Source of the DNA: Capronia americana
Lineage: Eukaryota > Ascomycota > Eurotiomycetes > Chaetothyriales > Herpotrichiellaceae
Length of the DNA: 64,000 nucleotides
Direction: 5' to 3'
Assembly: GCA_016110215.1 (NCBI GenBank)
Contig: JADWQD010000003.1
Coordinates: 2,418,001 to 2,482,000, forward strand
The notes below the pieces were generated by a model that saw only the letters and a program-made list of their open reading frames with translations, was not told the DNA's origin and searched no databases. The position numbers were made by a program, and so were the translations under genes. Shown piece by piece: positions 30,788 to 41,188 of this stretch (position 1 is its first letter; every line of letters begins with the position of its first letter).

Positions 30788-33144
30788 ATGGCGAGAGGAT
30801 CCCGCCGCCGCCAAACCCTGGGACAGGGGTTAGACAGAGAGGTAAGCACTTCTGTCCGCGTCAGAATCCACCTTTCCCTAACAGTAGCGTTCCGCAGGTA
30901 TACCTAGTCGTCCGCAGAATCATCGATGAGCGTGCACAGTACGAGGACGCCCCGCCCAATCGCCCTACGTTCGCTTCTGTATACGACGAGATCCGACGAT
31001 CCAACTCCAGTCTCAACAGACGGCCGAAAAAGCTCCTGGAGGATAGTATTGAACGTGTTCTGGCAACCCTCCAGCAGGACAGCGAGTCTGACAGCGAGGC
31101 TTCCATCGACATTGCACAGGAGGAGCGCTCGAAGCACAAGTCAACGTCCAACAACCTCAACAGAAGCATAGTTAGTGCGTGGGCCACTTCAGCGGCCCCA
31201 TCGGGATCAACGACACCAAAGCCAGAGTTGCCCGCCATGGAATCACCTGCCAAACCAACACCTCTCGTGAACGGGGAGCCTCCAAGGAAGAAGCGCAAGG
31301 CCGCACCCGTCATCGACAGGTCGCCGCCGACGGGGATCACATGGGACTCTCTAGGGGGCATCGACCCTGTTATACAGCAATTCGAGGATTTGGTGGTCAT
31401 CCCGATGACCAAGCCCGAGATCTACGCAGAGCACAAGGTCCAACCCCCTCGGGGTATCCTGATCCACGGTCCTGCAGGCTGTGGCAAGACGATGGTCGCC
31501 CACGCAGTTGCAGCCGAGCTGGGTGTCAATTTCATCAACATCTCCGCCCCGTCCATCGTTTCGGGCATGTCCGGAGAGAGCGAGAAGGCGCTCCGAGAAC
31601 ACTTCGAGGAAGCAATGCGCTGTGCACCATGTCTGATCTTCATCGACGAGATCGACGCCATTACTCCGAAGCGCGAATCTGCTCAGCGAGAGATGGAGAA
31701 GCGCATTGTTGCACAGCTTCTCATATGCATGGACGACCTCGCGCTTGAGAAGACGGACGGAAAACCAGTAATCGTCCTCGCCGCTACGAACAGGCCTGAC
31801 AGTCTCGACCCCGCATTGCGACGAGGCGGCCGCTTCGACAAAGAAATCAACATGAGCGTGCCCAGCGAGCCAGTTCGAGAACAAATCCTTCGCGCTCAGA
31901 CACGGGGTATGAGCCTGGCCGACGACATAGATTTCCCTCTCCTCGCCAAGCGAACCCCTGGCTTTGTAGGTGCCGATCTCAACGACCTGGTTTCCACAGC
32001 CTCCGCCACGGCAGTAAGGCGATATTTGAACCAGCTCAAAGCCAACTCCGAAAAATACACCATGGACGTCGACGTGGACTCCAACAACGCCCACGACAAC
32101 GCAAACGGTACGGACATCGTTCCCGACCTCATCGCCAGCAGCTCCTCCGAGACGATAAGATCCTTCCGCCGCCTGGTCAAATACGCCAGGGCCACACAGC
32201 CGGAGGACAAGGACACCAACGCAGCCGTCCTACTAATCACGTTCGCCGATTTTCTCACCGCCCTGCCCCAGATCCAACCATCCTCCCTGCGCGAAGGCTT
32301 CGCCACCATCCCCAGCACGACCTTCTCCGCGATCGGTTCTCTGAAGACGCACATCACGGAGCTGCAAGAGACCGTCATCCAGCCCATCCTGAACCCGGCC
32401 CTGTATACAAGTCTCGGCATAACACCCTCCAGCGGCACACTCCTCTGGGGTCCCCCAGGCTGCGGCAAGACGCTCCTAGCAAAAGCCTGCGCGAACGCCA
32501 GCCACGCGAACTTCATCAGCGTCAAGGGCCCCGAGTTATTGAACAAATACGTCGGCGAGAGCGAGCGTGCCGTGCGGCAAGTTTTCACGCGGGCGCGGAG
32601 TTCCGTGCCCGTGATCATCTTCTTCGATGAATTGGATGCCCTCGTGCCCACCAGGGATGGTGGTTCGGGCGGTGGAGGTGGATCCGAGGCCAGCGCCAGG
32701 GTTGTGAACACGTTGCTCACGGAACTTGACGGCGTAGGACATAGTAGGGAGGGGATTTATGTCATCGCGGCGACGAATCGACCCGATATCATTGATCCCG
32801 CTATGCTCAGGCCCGGCCGGCTCGATACTTTGTTATATGTCGGGTTGCCCGACGCGGAAGGCAGGGTGGATATACTGAGGACGCTGTGTAGAAAGGTCAC
32901 GGGTATGGTGTTTGACGACTCGGTCGCCGCCATCGCCGAGGCGTGTGATGGATTCAGCGGTGCCGACCTGGAATCCCTCGTCCGCCGAGCTGGTTACAAC
33001 GCGATACGCCGCGGCGTGGCTTCGGGACAGGCGGTGTCGATAACAACAGCGGACTTCGAGCATGCAAGAAACGAAGTCAGGCGCAGCGTCGGCTCGGATG
33101 ACATAAAGAAGTACGCAGCGCTTCAGAAATATTGGGGCAGGTGA
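30788..33144 (+). CDS. RIX7: RIX7, double AAA ATPase for 60S ribosome assembly
   Basis: Two exons, 30788-30841 and 30898-33144 (56-nt intron GTAAGC...CGCAG), encode 766 residues. The N-terminal 75 residues form the small helical domain of the NVL/Rix7 group (GLDREVYLVVRRIIDER, SVYDEIRRSNSSLNRRPKKLLEDSIERVL), then an acidic linker and a basic cluster (PPRKKRKAAP), a likely nuclear signal. AAA-1: Walker A GPAGCGKT at 209-216, Walker B FIDEID near 266. AAA-2: Walker A GPPGCGKT near 536, Walker B FFDELD near 593. The second region of homology (ATNRPDIIDPAMLRPGRLD) is intact. Rix7 strips Nsa1 from nucleolar pre-60S particles in yeast. Asn/Asp-rich and Gly-rich loops (MDVDVDSNNAHDNANG; GGSGGGGGS) are lineage inserts. 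The upstream ATG at 30725 is less likely than 30788 (MARGSRRRQ). Confidence 0.95.
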
Positions 33145-33455
33145 TACAGTATCGTGCCCCGGCACACAAAACCAGCAGCCGCGTGAGCGGGAAGTAGCAG
33201 ACCCCGTTGCCAAAGGGGCTCTTGAGAGCCATTATCATCATCATTGGCGCAGCATTGATAATACTGCTATTATTTTGTTGCTAAACTTATTTTCGCAATA
33301 TCAGGTAAGCACGGCAGTTACTTCCCAAGACACTATGGTTATACCAACGGACGCCCCGGTTGGATTGGGCCGCCTCTCAAAAAAAGAACGGAATGCTTCG
33401 CAGACCTTGCACATCCAAAGCCACAAAACCTATTCCAACAACACGTCCGACGCAC
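33145..33455. other. Convergent 3' region
   Basis: 311 bp between convergent stop codons, with ATCATCATCATTG and TATTATTTTGTTGC near 33232-33280 as likely 3'-end signals. No gene is seen. Confidence 0.55.
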
Positions 33456-35342
33456 TCAGAAAATTGGTAGGCGGAAGCTCTCGCTGCTGAGCCGCTGACT
33501 TGCAGTTGAACTCTGACTTGCAGAATCTGATCTAGTCCGTTTCTGCAGCTTCCTAGGCTTCTTTTGCGATCCTGGACTCCCATGCCAAGTACCAAATTCT
33601 TTGATCTTGGGTTCTTTCTCTAGTGTGCCGGCCGGCAGGACTTCGAATCCATCGTTGACCTTTCGTGACCGGGTGTTGGCGATTGACACCAAGTCTGAAG
33701 GGGATGATGTGGGAGCTGTTGCGGATGTGGTGGAACTTGTGGAAGAGTTTGCGGTATGCCTTGACGTCTTGGAGGTGGTGTCACTTGCTTTAGAACAAGG
33801 AACCTTGGCCTCTATTCTAGCTTGAGTCCTGTCCGTCCATGCTGAAGGTGGTGGCTTTGTAGTGGGTAAGGATTCGACAAAGGCGCGGAAGGGTACTGGA
33901 GAGGGACCTTCCATCCTTTGGACTCTGCGGGATAGTTGCTTGCCCAGATTCATCGTGCCCGGTTGAGTCGGCCAGGATAGGGCACGAGACATGGAGTCGT
34001 CGCTGTCGTCGCTGTCTGCTGCAAATGAAGAAAGAGGTATCGTCTCGGCCATCTCAGAGTGTCGACGGTCTCGGGGGTGTAACTGACCACTTTCTGCGGA
34101 ATGCAACCGTCGGTGAGCCTCCATACGCTCGAGTGGGTTATGCTCAGACTGCACTTCCACCCTTTGATGCTGGGGTGGGCTCCGTCGTCGATTCCCTATC
34201 ACAAATTTGCGCGAGCCAGAGGACGACAGGTTGGTGGTCGGACGAAGCTGCATTTTTGACGGAGAAGGAGTCGATCTCGCTACTGTTGTGGAAGGGCCGA
34301 CATCTGTGTAACAGGGTCAGTCTCAGGTCCTCATTTGAACACGAGGTCGGAGATTGCTAGACCTGATATAATCTCGGCAGCTTCCGATCGCGAATATGGA
34401 CCGTTGTAGCTTATAACTAGTGTTTTCCCTTTCTTCGAAGTTGACGATTCGCCCGGTCCGTCGACGAGCGCAGTAGACCCTATGAACGGAGTGAGAGCTT
34501 GATTGAGTTAGCAAGTCGATGTATAAGTTCTGCCTGTGCAATACCTGTTGGAGAGGCTAATCCGATGTCTGCTGTATCACATATCGTGGTGGAGGAATTC
34601 GAGGAGTGTCTCGGGGGGTTGATCGTCAATTGCGAGGCAGGTGTACGGACACCGCCATCGAGATGCATTGGAGTGGCTTCGCGAGAATTCCACACGCCCT
34701 CGACCTCTGGGTCTTCCAGTAGTGCGCGCATGCCAAAGAGTGCATCGTCCTCCAGGCCGGTGACTAGTGTCATTTCGCCCCGTTCAGCTTGTTCAGCCGC
34801 CTCCTTTTTCGCCCTTCTTTTGTCCCTGATCCAATTTCTCAATCTCACAAGAAAAGCTAGGATGAGAACCACGCCCTAGCTAGGTTAACAGGTGAAAGAT
34901 TAGGTCTGGCAGAGATGAGACGGACAAAAGTGCCACCCAAAACCTGGCGATCGAGTCAGTAAACCCGAACTTGAACTTGGAGGACCGGACTCACAAGCGC
35001 CAAACGGGCCCATGTTGGCCACTCCAAGAAGAACACGGCCCCGTTGGGGAAAGGATCTTGCATATTGTCGGAGGCCGGTATTGTAGCAATGCTAGACGCG
35101 AGGAAGGATGAAGAGGTAGAACCCCATCTCTGAAGAGCAATGGGAACAAGCACCAAAGAAACGATAGAGCAGCTTGGGATGTGGTCGAATGAACTGCTAA
35201 AGATGGACTGGAGGAAGATCCGAGGAGGAAGGGCTAGTAAATGAGTGCTGCCAGCCGCAGTTGAACTGGCGGTGGTGATGCTGGAAGACGGCAGCACCTG
35301 CTTCAGTCGTGCGCAGAATCGAGCAGTCACTGTCTGGCCCAT
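33456..35342 (-). CDS. Uncharacterised single-span membrane protein, Ser-rich cytoplasmic tail
   Basis: Four exons fit in phase: 35342-34995, 34875-34545, 34479-34363 and 34303-33456 (introns of 119, 65, 59 nt; donors GTGAGT, GTATTG, GTCTAG; acceptors CTAG, ATAG, ACAG with TGCTAAC and ACTGAC branches). The product is 547 residues. The span forms across the first junction: TWARLAL | GVVLILAFLVRLRNWI, followed by a stop-transfer cluster RDKRRAKKEAAEQ. Residues 1-110 before the span are Ser/Thr-rich and probably lumenal or extracellular. The tail contains an acidic patch (TGLEDDALFGMRALLEDPEVEGVW), a KTLVISYNGPYSRSEAAEIIS stretch and long disordered Ser/Thr runs. The gene probably has an additional 5' exon, since no good signal sequence is seen at 35342. 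GTCTAG is a weak donor. I do not recognise the family. Confidence 0.6.
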
Positions 35343-36653
35343 CGTGGCTTCCGGTTTCTGCCCTTGGAAGTGAAGCTTTACTGGAAAGTGAGGATGAAGG
35401 TGAAATGACCCGCAATGATGGATATATTTGAGCAACGCATAACTTATCAGGAGGGTGGTAACTTGACTAACCACGACTCATTGTAGAAAGATGGGAATAT
35501 GCCTACCAGCGATGGTGCTGCCATCATCCGTTCATCGTACAGCAATCCACAGCGGTACATCTGTTCTCACGGCCCTTGCTCCGACCGAAGAGTGCCTACC
35601 ATGGTGCTGTCAGAATCTTCATTGAAAGGACGACTGCACCATTGCGGACATTTTCATGGTGCCGATAACAATACATTGCAAGTGACGCGGTAACTGAGTC
35701 GGGAAAGTATCAATCAGGACTACGGGAGGCAGCATGATAGACAAGTTGTGGAAGCAGGTAGCTGCTGTGCTACCCTATCGACCTGGAGACCAAAGCAAAG
35801 AGAGTCGAGTTCGCAATAACTGCGAAATGAGGCTGAGCGAGCGATTGGCGCCATCGATCATGTCATCAATCGTCTACCGAAACTTCGGCCGGATGGCTGG
35901 TGCCGACGACGTCATGAATGAGGATGGTGGTGTGGTCGGTGTGTGGAGGAGGCTTTCCATTGTACGATGGCTCGTACGGAGTTCTTGTAGGAGGTCTACT
36001 ACATACAATGTCGTGGGATATTGGCAGGTGTCGAGGCGGCATTTGGCGGATGAATCATCAGCCTACTGTTGACTGTTAGGTGACTGTGCAAGATGGTGGG
36101 AAAATTCTGCTCTCTTTTGTACCTGCATCCGAAGCGTAAGACCTAATACTCCTTCCAGGAGTGGTTCTGCTATCTCTAGGAGGCCATGCGACATTCTCTG
36201 TGGTTGTCGCGTGGTGGATGACTGGAGTTGACAAAGCCAGAGATGCATCGCCTATTGGGTTTGGCACTCCCAAGGAAAGAGGAGCCCGCTGCGGTTAATG
36301 ATCGGCGCCAAAGGATGCCCAATCGCTCAGTGGAGCATCCTCCATGGAACCTTAATAGAAAGGGTTTCCGGCTTCCCGAACACCTAGCCGGTGGTACGCC
36401 GTGGCGCTGCTGCCCTGGGCGACTGACCATAGAGGGGGATGAGGATCTTTGTTCGGCTTCTTTAACACCGCCCACTTCTTCCGGCGCAACTTGCAATTCG
36501 TACTGGTGACATACCACTCTCCCACCACTGACATCCTTTCTCGCAATATATTCTCTGTGAAACATAGACATTGCAGCGCTCCCCCCATATCCTACACTCT
36601 GTCTACTTAAACCGGTGCGGTCAACAACCGAGTACTTCGCATTAGTTGCCGCC
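35343..36653. other. Intergenic, no supported gene
   Basis: 1.3 kb between a minus-strand gene start and the plus-strand gene at 36654, so it holds two promoters. Open frames at 35734-36072 (plus) and 36176-36760 (minus) lack motifs and plausible composition. An unplaced 5' exon of the membrane-protein gene may lie near 35480. Confidence 0.45.
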
Positions 36654-37547
36654 ATGCCTCCCTTCCGCATGCCCTTTACTTCGAGGCGCCCTATTCCTAA
36701 TGCACCAACTGAGACGACGGACGAGAATGCGCGTCCCAACTCCTTTGATGGCAATGTCAAGAGCCCTTACAGCAAAGACAAGCCTTCATTAGCACTCGGA
36801 ATCAAGGATAAGAAAATAGAGCCCAACGAATTTAAGCTGAGTTGTATGCGACATTCGTCCCAGAAAAGATCCCGAGGCTAACACTGGTCAGCCGTGAACG
36901 ACAGTGGTGAATACCTTCCTGTATGCAATGCCAATTCTTTCAGGATGCAGCGGCTGACAATTCAATAGCCGTCGCCCACAGAGAGGCCTTCCTTTTGGTC
37001 AACCAAGTCGCCTTCCTCTGCCAGCACAGGCCATCGACTATGCTTCAATGACAACGAAGCATTCACAATATCTCGCGAGTCCTTTGAGTCATACAGAAGA
37101 TCATTTGTGAGTATCCTTCCCTCACAGAGACGCGCGACAGGCTGACCTCGCTCGCAGGACATTTCCGGCCGCTCCCCAATTATGCAGTCCGACAGCTTCA
37201 ACTCGCGCTCATCCCTCGACTCACGGCCGGCAAGCCGCTTTCCCACTCGCTCGACGTTCAACAGCAACACATTTGAGAAGCCAACGGCTGAAGAGGAGCC
37301 GGGGTTCGAGGAAGTGAAACTGAATGACGAAGCGAACAAGAACCAAGAGCCCAAGAAGAAGAGCTTCCTGTCTCGATTCGGCGACTCCAACGGTGAGCCG
37401 GCTGCACCGGCAGCAGGCAAGGAAGAGGGCAAACACCACTTCCACTTTCTCCCCGGTCGAAGACGAGGTCAAAGCGGTACTGGGAACGAGCTAGGAGATA
37501 TCCCGCGACCACAAAGTCAGGGCCATGCGGAGGTGACAGTGCGATAG
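36654..37547 (+). CDS. Uncharacterised small disordered fungal protein, four exons
   Basis: Exons 36654-36843, 36892-36920, 36969-37106 and 37158-37547 give 248 residues. Introns are 48, 48 and 51 nt (GTATGC, GTATGC and GTGAGT donors; TCAG, ATAG and GCAG acceptors), and every phase closes. The second exon is only 29 nt. The N-terminus is Pro/Arg-rich (MPPFRMPFTSRRPIPNAP). The centre has repeated Ser/Arg motifs with aromatic residues (TERPSFWSTKSPSS, ISRESFESYRRSFDISGRSP, DSFNSRSSLDSRPASRFPTRSTF), and the C-terminus is Lys/Gly-rich (EPKKKSFLSRFGDSNGEP, HHFHFLPGRRRGQ). No folded domain is evident. The RxxS spacing suggests phosphorylation by basophilic kinases. The open multi-exon structure and strong splice sites make the gene convincing although its role is unknown. 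Confidence 0.75.
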
Positions 37548-37988
37548 TCCCCAGGACATGTCAGCACAGAGATTGAAACGGCACTTATCGTTCGATGGCA
37601 TGCATTACGAAGATTTGGATGTTATGAAGCGGTACCCGGCGGTTTGAGTTTATCGGCGGCATCCGGTGTACGCTACAGTTATTACGATGTGCATTTTCAG
37701 GACAGAGACGCTTCAAGAAAGAGACGAATTCGGCATCTACGGCAGAGGACCCGATCATGGAGTCATCTGGGACCATTAGGGAGTCGCCCATCCTCCAAGA
37801 AGGAGCACGTTGCTATTAATGGAGCAACAGGATACTCTAATAGTAATTCTAAGAACGTGATCATAGTGAGTGCCTGTCACTTTTTCTCTGCCTCGCATCC
37901 TGTCGGTTTGAAGGCTTGTCAAGGGTCTCTCCTTTTCAGCATGGCCTTGCAAACCTCACTTGACCTTCAATGTCCCTTCACCTCCTTC
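37548..37988. other. Convergent 3' region
   Basis: 440 bp between the stop codons of the four-exon gene and the aminotransferase. No gene is seen. Confidence 0.55.
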
Positions 37989-39506
37989 TCAATACGCCCT
38001 CGCGAAGCCATTGACATCCTTGCGCCCAGCCTGTTCGTCATCAACCTCTTTCTCCAGCTTATCATACGCCTTCTTCATGACCTCGACGATCCTCCTCAAC
38101 TCGTCCTCTGACACATTATACGGCGGACTCAAAATCGCGTGATCGCCGGTCTTGCCGTCTATTGTGCCTGAACCCGGGTACACAGCAACACCCGACTCAA
38201 AGCAAGTCGCCTGAAAGCGCATGCCAAACCCCACCGCCGGAGGAAAGGGTTCCCGCGTCGACTTGTCGCGGACGAATTCAATGCCCCAGAAGAGTCCCCG
38301 TCCGCGGATATTGCCGACATACTTGGCCGAGCCGAAGGTGTCCAGGAGGAGGGGATACAGCCAGTTGCCCAACTTGGCAACGTTCTCGACCAGGCCCTCG
38401 CGCCTCAGGATCTTCTGCACGGCCAGTGTCGCTGCACAACCCACCGGATGGGCCTGGTACGTGTGGCCATGGTTGAAACTGCTCGTCCCTTTCCTCAACA
38501 CGTCGACAATCTTCTTATGCGCCAACACCCCCGCAACGGGCGAGTATCCGCCCCCGAGTCCCTTGCCCATGGTCATGATATCCGGGACGACATCTTCCTG
38601 TTCAAACGCAAACAATGTCCCCGTCCGGCCCATCCCGCACATGACCTCGTCCAGGATGAGCAGGACGCCGTATCTATCACACACGTCCCTCACGCCGCGA
38701 AAATACCCCCTCGGGGCCGGCGTGCACCCACTCGTCGCACCAACGAGCGGCTCCGCAATGAACGCGATGACATTCTCGGGCCCTAGGGACTGGAAATGCA
38801 GGTCCAGTTCCTTGACCAGCCTTTGAGCAAAGTCCTCCTCCGTCTCGCCTTCCTTCCAGTTCGAATACTGATACGCATACGCGGGCGTCACCCAGCTGAC
38901 GTTGCCGGACTGAAAATTCGCGTACGGGATTTTCCTCGGCAGGTTGCTGCTCACGTTCATGGCGCCGACGGTCGTGCCGTGGTAGCTCTGCTTCCTGCTC
39001 ACGAACCGGGTCCGGTGCGTCTCGCCCTTTTCGAACCAGTACTGGCGTGCCAGTTTCAGGGCCGCGTCCATGGCCTCGCTCCCGCTGTTGACGAAATAGG
39101 CCCGTTCAAGACCATACCGGCCCGCGCCGTGGGGTCCGTCGATGACGTGGTGCGCGAGCTCCTCGGCGGCGTCCGTGGTGTACGTTAGCGAGTGCAGGTA
39201 GCTGACGCCGCTGCTCATCTGGGCCGTCACGGCCGCGAGCACTTCCTCGTTGCCGTGGCCCAGGCAGGCCACCGCCGCGCCGCCGCACGCGTCCATGACG
39301 ACTCGCCCATCGGAGAGGGTTAGGTAGATTCCCTTGGCGGACGTGACTTTGTAGGGTTGTTGGTGGAGGGACCTGTGAAGTAGAGCTGGGGGCATTATGG
39401 ACTCTTGTACTGCTAGGGGATCAGGCACTGCGTCTGGTACGGAGGCCACGAGTTTGGATTGTATGCCGTTGCTGGCTTGGGGCGGTTGATTGTCGGTGAT
39501 GGCCAT
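37989..39506 (-). CDS. Class III aminotransferase (PLP-dependent)
   Basis: A single exon, 505 residues from ATG 39506. The fold-type I class III pattern is complete: DACGGAAVACLGHG near 72, the phosphate-binding NSGSEAMDAALKLARQYW near 140, SYHGTTVGAMNVS, then LILDEVMCGMGRTG with the cofactor-binding Asp near 290, and MTMGKGLGGGYSPVAGV whose Lys (near 320) should form the Schiff base. The ending ILSPPYNVSEDELRRIV is family-typical. Members transfer the omega-amino group of substrates such as GABA, beta-alanine, ornithine or DAPA to a keto acid. I cannot pick the substrate. No mitochondrial presequence is apparent, so it is probably cytosolic. The neighbours do not define a pathway. Confidence 0.9.
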   Translation of the reverse strand: MAITDNQPPQASNGIQSKLVASVPDAVPDPLAVQESIMPPALLHRSLHQQPYKVTSAKGIYLTLSDGRVVMDACGGAAVACLGHGNEEVLAAVTAQMSSGVSYLHSLTYTTDAAEELAHHVIDGPHGAGRYGLERAYFVNSGSEAMDAALKLARQYWFEKGETHRTRFVSRKQSYHGTTVGAMNVSSNLPRKIPYANFQSGNVSWVTPAYAYQYSNWKEGETEEDFAQRLVKELDLHFQSLGPENVIAFIAEPLVGATSGCTPAPRGYFRGVRDVCDRYGVLLILDEVMCGMGRTGTLFAFEQEDVVPDIMTMGKGLGGGYSPVAGVLAHKKIVDVLRKGTSSFNHGHTYQAHPVGCAATLAVQKILRREGLVENVAKLGNWLYPLLLDTFGSAKYVGNIRGRGLFWGIEFVRDKSTREPFPPAVGFGMRFQATCFESGVAVYPGSGTIDGKTGDHAILSPPYNVSEDELRRIVEVMKKAYDKLEKEVDDEQAGRKDVNGFARAY

Positions 39507-40234
39507 CGTCGCTGCACAGAGATATAATTACTGTACAGATAGGACCGGCGCTTCTCTGGATCCTACTGTACCATTAGGGCCAGGCGTGACGTTCTGTTCG
39601 CTCCTGACGGCCACGATGCGCCGATGGCAGTTCCTGGAGCAGCCCGATAGCGTTGAAGTTGTACTATGTAATTATCCGTTGCACAAAGTCTCTGTGTTGA
39701 TTGTTGGTTGATACAAGGCGACAATCTTCTATCAGCCGAGGATTCTTGTAATAGGGCGCGCATAGAGTTTGAAGATCAAGTACAGAACTTATGTAGACTT
39801 TATGTACATGTGTAGTAAGAATCGGCTTGTTCACATAACTAGGCCCGATATACTGTGTGACTGTCCATTACTCCGCTCGTGTCCGCTCCATACAATCCGC
39901 TGAAGTCCGCTGGCTACTTTCTCAATTTCCTTGGCCGCGGTCGTAACGGCAGCCTGGGCTTACTTAATTATCCATAGTAGTAGCGTATATATTCGTGGTG
40001 CAGGTGGGTTTTAGCAGCAGGATTTGGGGGCGGGCAGTCGAGAGGGGAGAATAATTAATACCCTGCCCCTGCGAAAGACTCATCCGTGGTGTGCGTTGTT
40101 TTGCGCGTAAATGTGTTCTCCTACAGCAATTATTGTCCGGGCAGCAAAAAATGGCAAATCATAGTATCATAGGCAGGTACGTATTGATATGAGAGATGAG
40201 AAACTTATGTATGTACGTACATACGAGGCGGCAC
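39507..40234. other. Intergenic, aminotransferase promoter and SDR 3' end
   Basis: About 730 bp, AT-richer than its surroundings between 39770 and 40220. No gene is seen. Confidence 0.55.
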
Positions 40235-41188
40235 TCAGCCTGACAGTGGCCAGCCAGGAGCGCCGTGTGCTTGCAATTCCTTGTCCGTCCACTCCCACAG
40301 CTTGGCCGACAATGCGTCGTCCCGACTCAGCGGTCCATCCTTCCCAGCCTTGCCGACCGGCTCATAATACCTCCCGTTCTCGACCTCGTTGCTGAAAGTG
40401 CACCACAATTGGGTTCTGGCGCCCTCTTCGTTGGACACCCCCGTCAAGGCCACCAGTGGTTTCACAACCAGATAGTTGATCAGCGTGTTGACGCCCTTCT
40501 CCCCGGCCCAGACGTTCGACTTGACAGTGCCCGGGTGCAAGGAGGACGAGGTGATCTGCGGATACCGCTTGGCCAGCTCGTACGCAAAAAGCGTCTTCGC
40601 GAGGTTGGCTTGCCCGTACAGTTCGGACCCGGAATGTGTCTTCATATCGGTCTTGAGCTCGTCGAAGAAGATCCCCTCCTTGGCGGCGAAGAGCTTGTGT
40701 CCGACCGACGACATCGACACGATCCTGACGTCCGCGCCGCCGGGCAGCTGCGTGGTTTGGATCAAGAGGGGCATCAACAGCTGCGTGAGCAGGGCATGGC
40801 CCAGATAGTTCGTGCCGAACTGCACCTCATACCCTTCCCGCGTGGTGTTGTGCGGGATCATGGCGACACCGGCGTTGAGCTGGAGAATGTCCAGTCGATC
40901 GACTTCGCTTTTGACGCGCGCGGCCGCGGCTTTGATGGAATCAAACGACGCGAGGTCGAGGTCCAGAATCCGGATGTCCGCCGCGGCCGCGACTGCGGAG
41001 GTTGCGCGCACGCGTGAGAGCGCGGCTTCAGCTTTCGCATGAGACCGCGCAGCCAGGTATAGTGTGGCGGGTTTATGCTGGGCCAGTGCTGCGAGAGTCG
41101 CTTCTCCGAGTCCGCTGTTGGCGCCGGTCACCAGGCAAACCTTTCCCTGGAGGTTGGGGATGTCTTTTGCGGGAGCGAACTTTGGCAT
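40235..41188 (-). CDS. Short-chain dehydrogenase/reductase, retinol-dehydrogenase-like, altered YxxxK
   Basis: A single exon, 317 residues from ATG 41188 (MPKFAPAKDIPNLQGK). The upstream in-frame Lys/Ser/Thr run (41290-41191) is unlikely to be coding. The Rossmann signature TGANSGLG (21-28), DLDLAS (76-81), NAGVA (105-109) and the catalytic Ser in VSMSSVGH (157-164) are intact. Tyr191 is in ELYGQANLAKTLF: where the SDR motif Y-x-x-x-K requires Lys at 195 there is Asn (AAC, 40606-40604), and the Lys is at 198. Related proteins read YGQSKLANxLF, so the N and K appear swapped. The enzyme would normally reduce or oxidise a carbonyl/alcohol with NAD(P). It may be impaired or use another residue. 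No membrane span is apparent. Confidence 0.88.
   Translation of the reverse strand: MPKFAPAKDIPNLQGKVCLVTGANSGLGEATLAALAQHKPATLYLAARSHAKAEAALSRVRATSAVAAAADIRILDLDLASFDSIKAAAARVKSEVDRLDILQLNAGVAMIPHNTTREGYEVQFGTNYLGHALLTQLLMPLLIQTTQLPGGADVRIVSMSSVGHKLFAAKEGIFFDELKTDMKTHSGSELYGQANLAKTLFAYELAKRYPQITSSSLHPGTVKSNVWAGEKGVNTLINYLVVKPLVALTGVSNEEGARTQLWCTFSNEVENGRYYEPVGKAGKDGPLSRDDALSAKLWEWTDKELQAHGAPGWPLSG

Noticed and set aside
31351..32094. 247-codon minus-strand open frame
   Set aside because: A shadow of the RIX7 AAA domain.
35734..36072. 112-codon plus-strand open frame in an intergenic region
   Set aside because: No domain, no splice support and biased composition; treated as chance.
36176..36760. 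194-codon minus-strand open frame
   Set aside because: It overlaps the start of the convincing four-exon plus-strand gene and has no recognisable motif.
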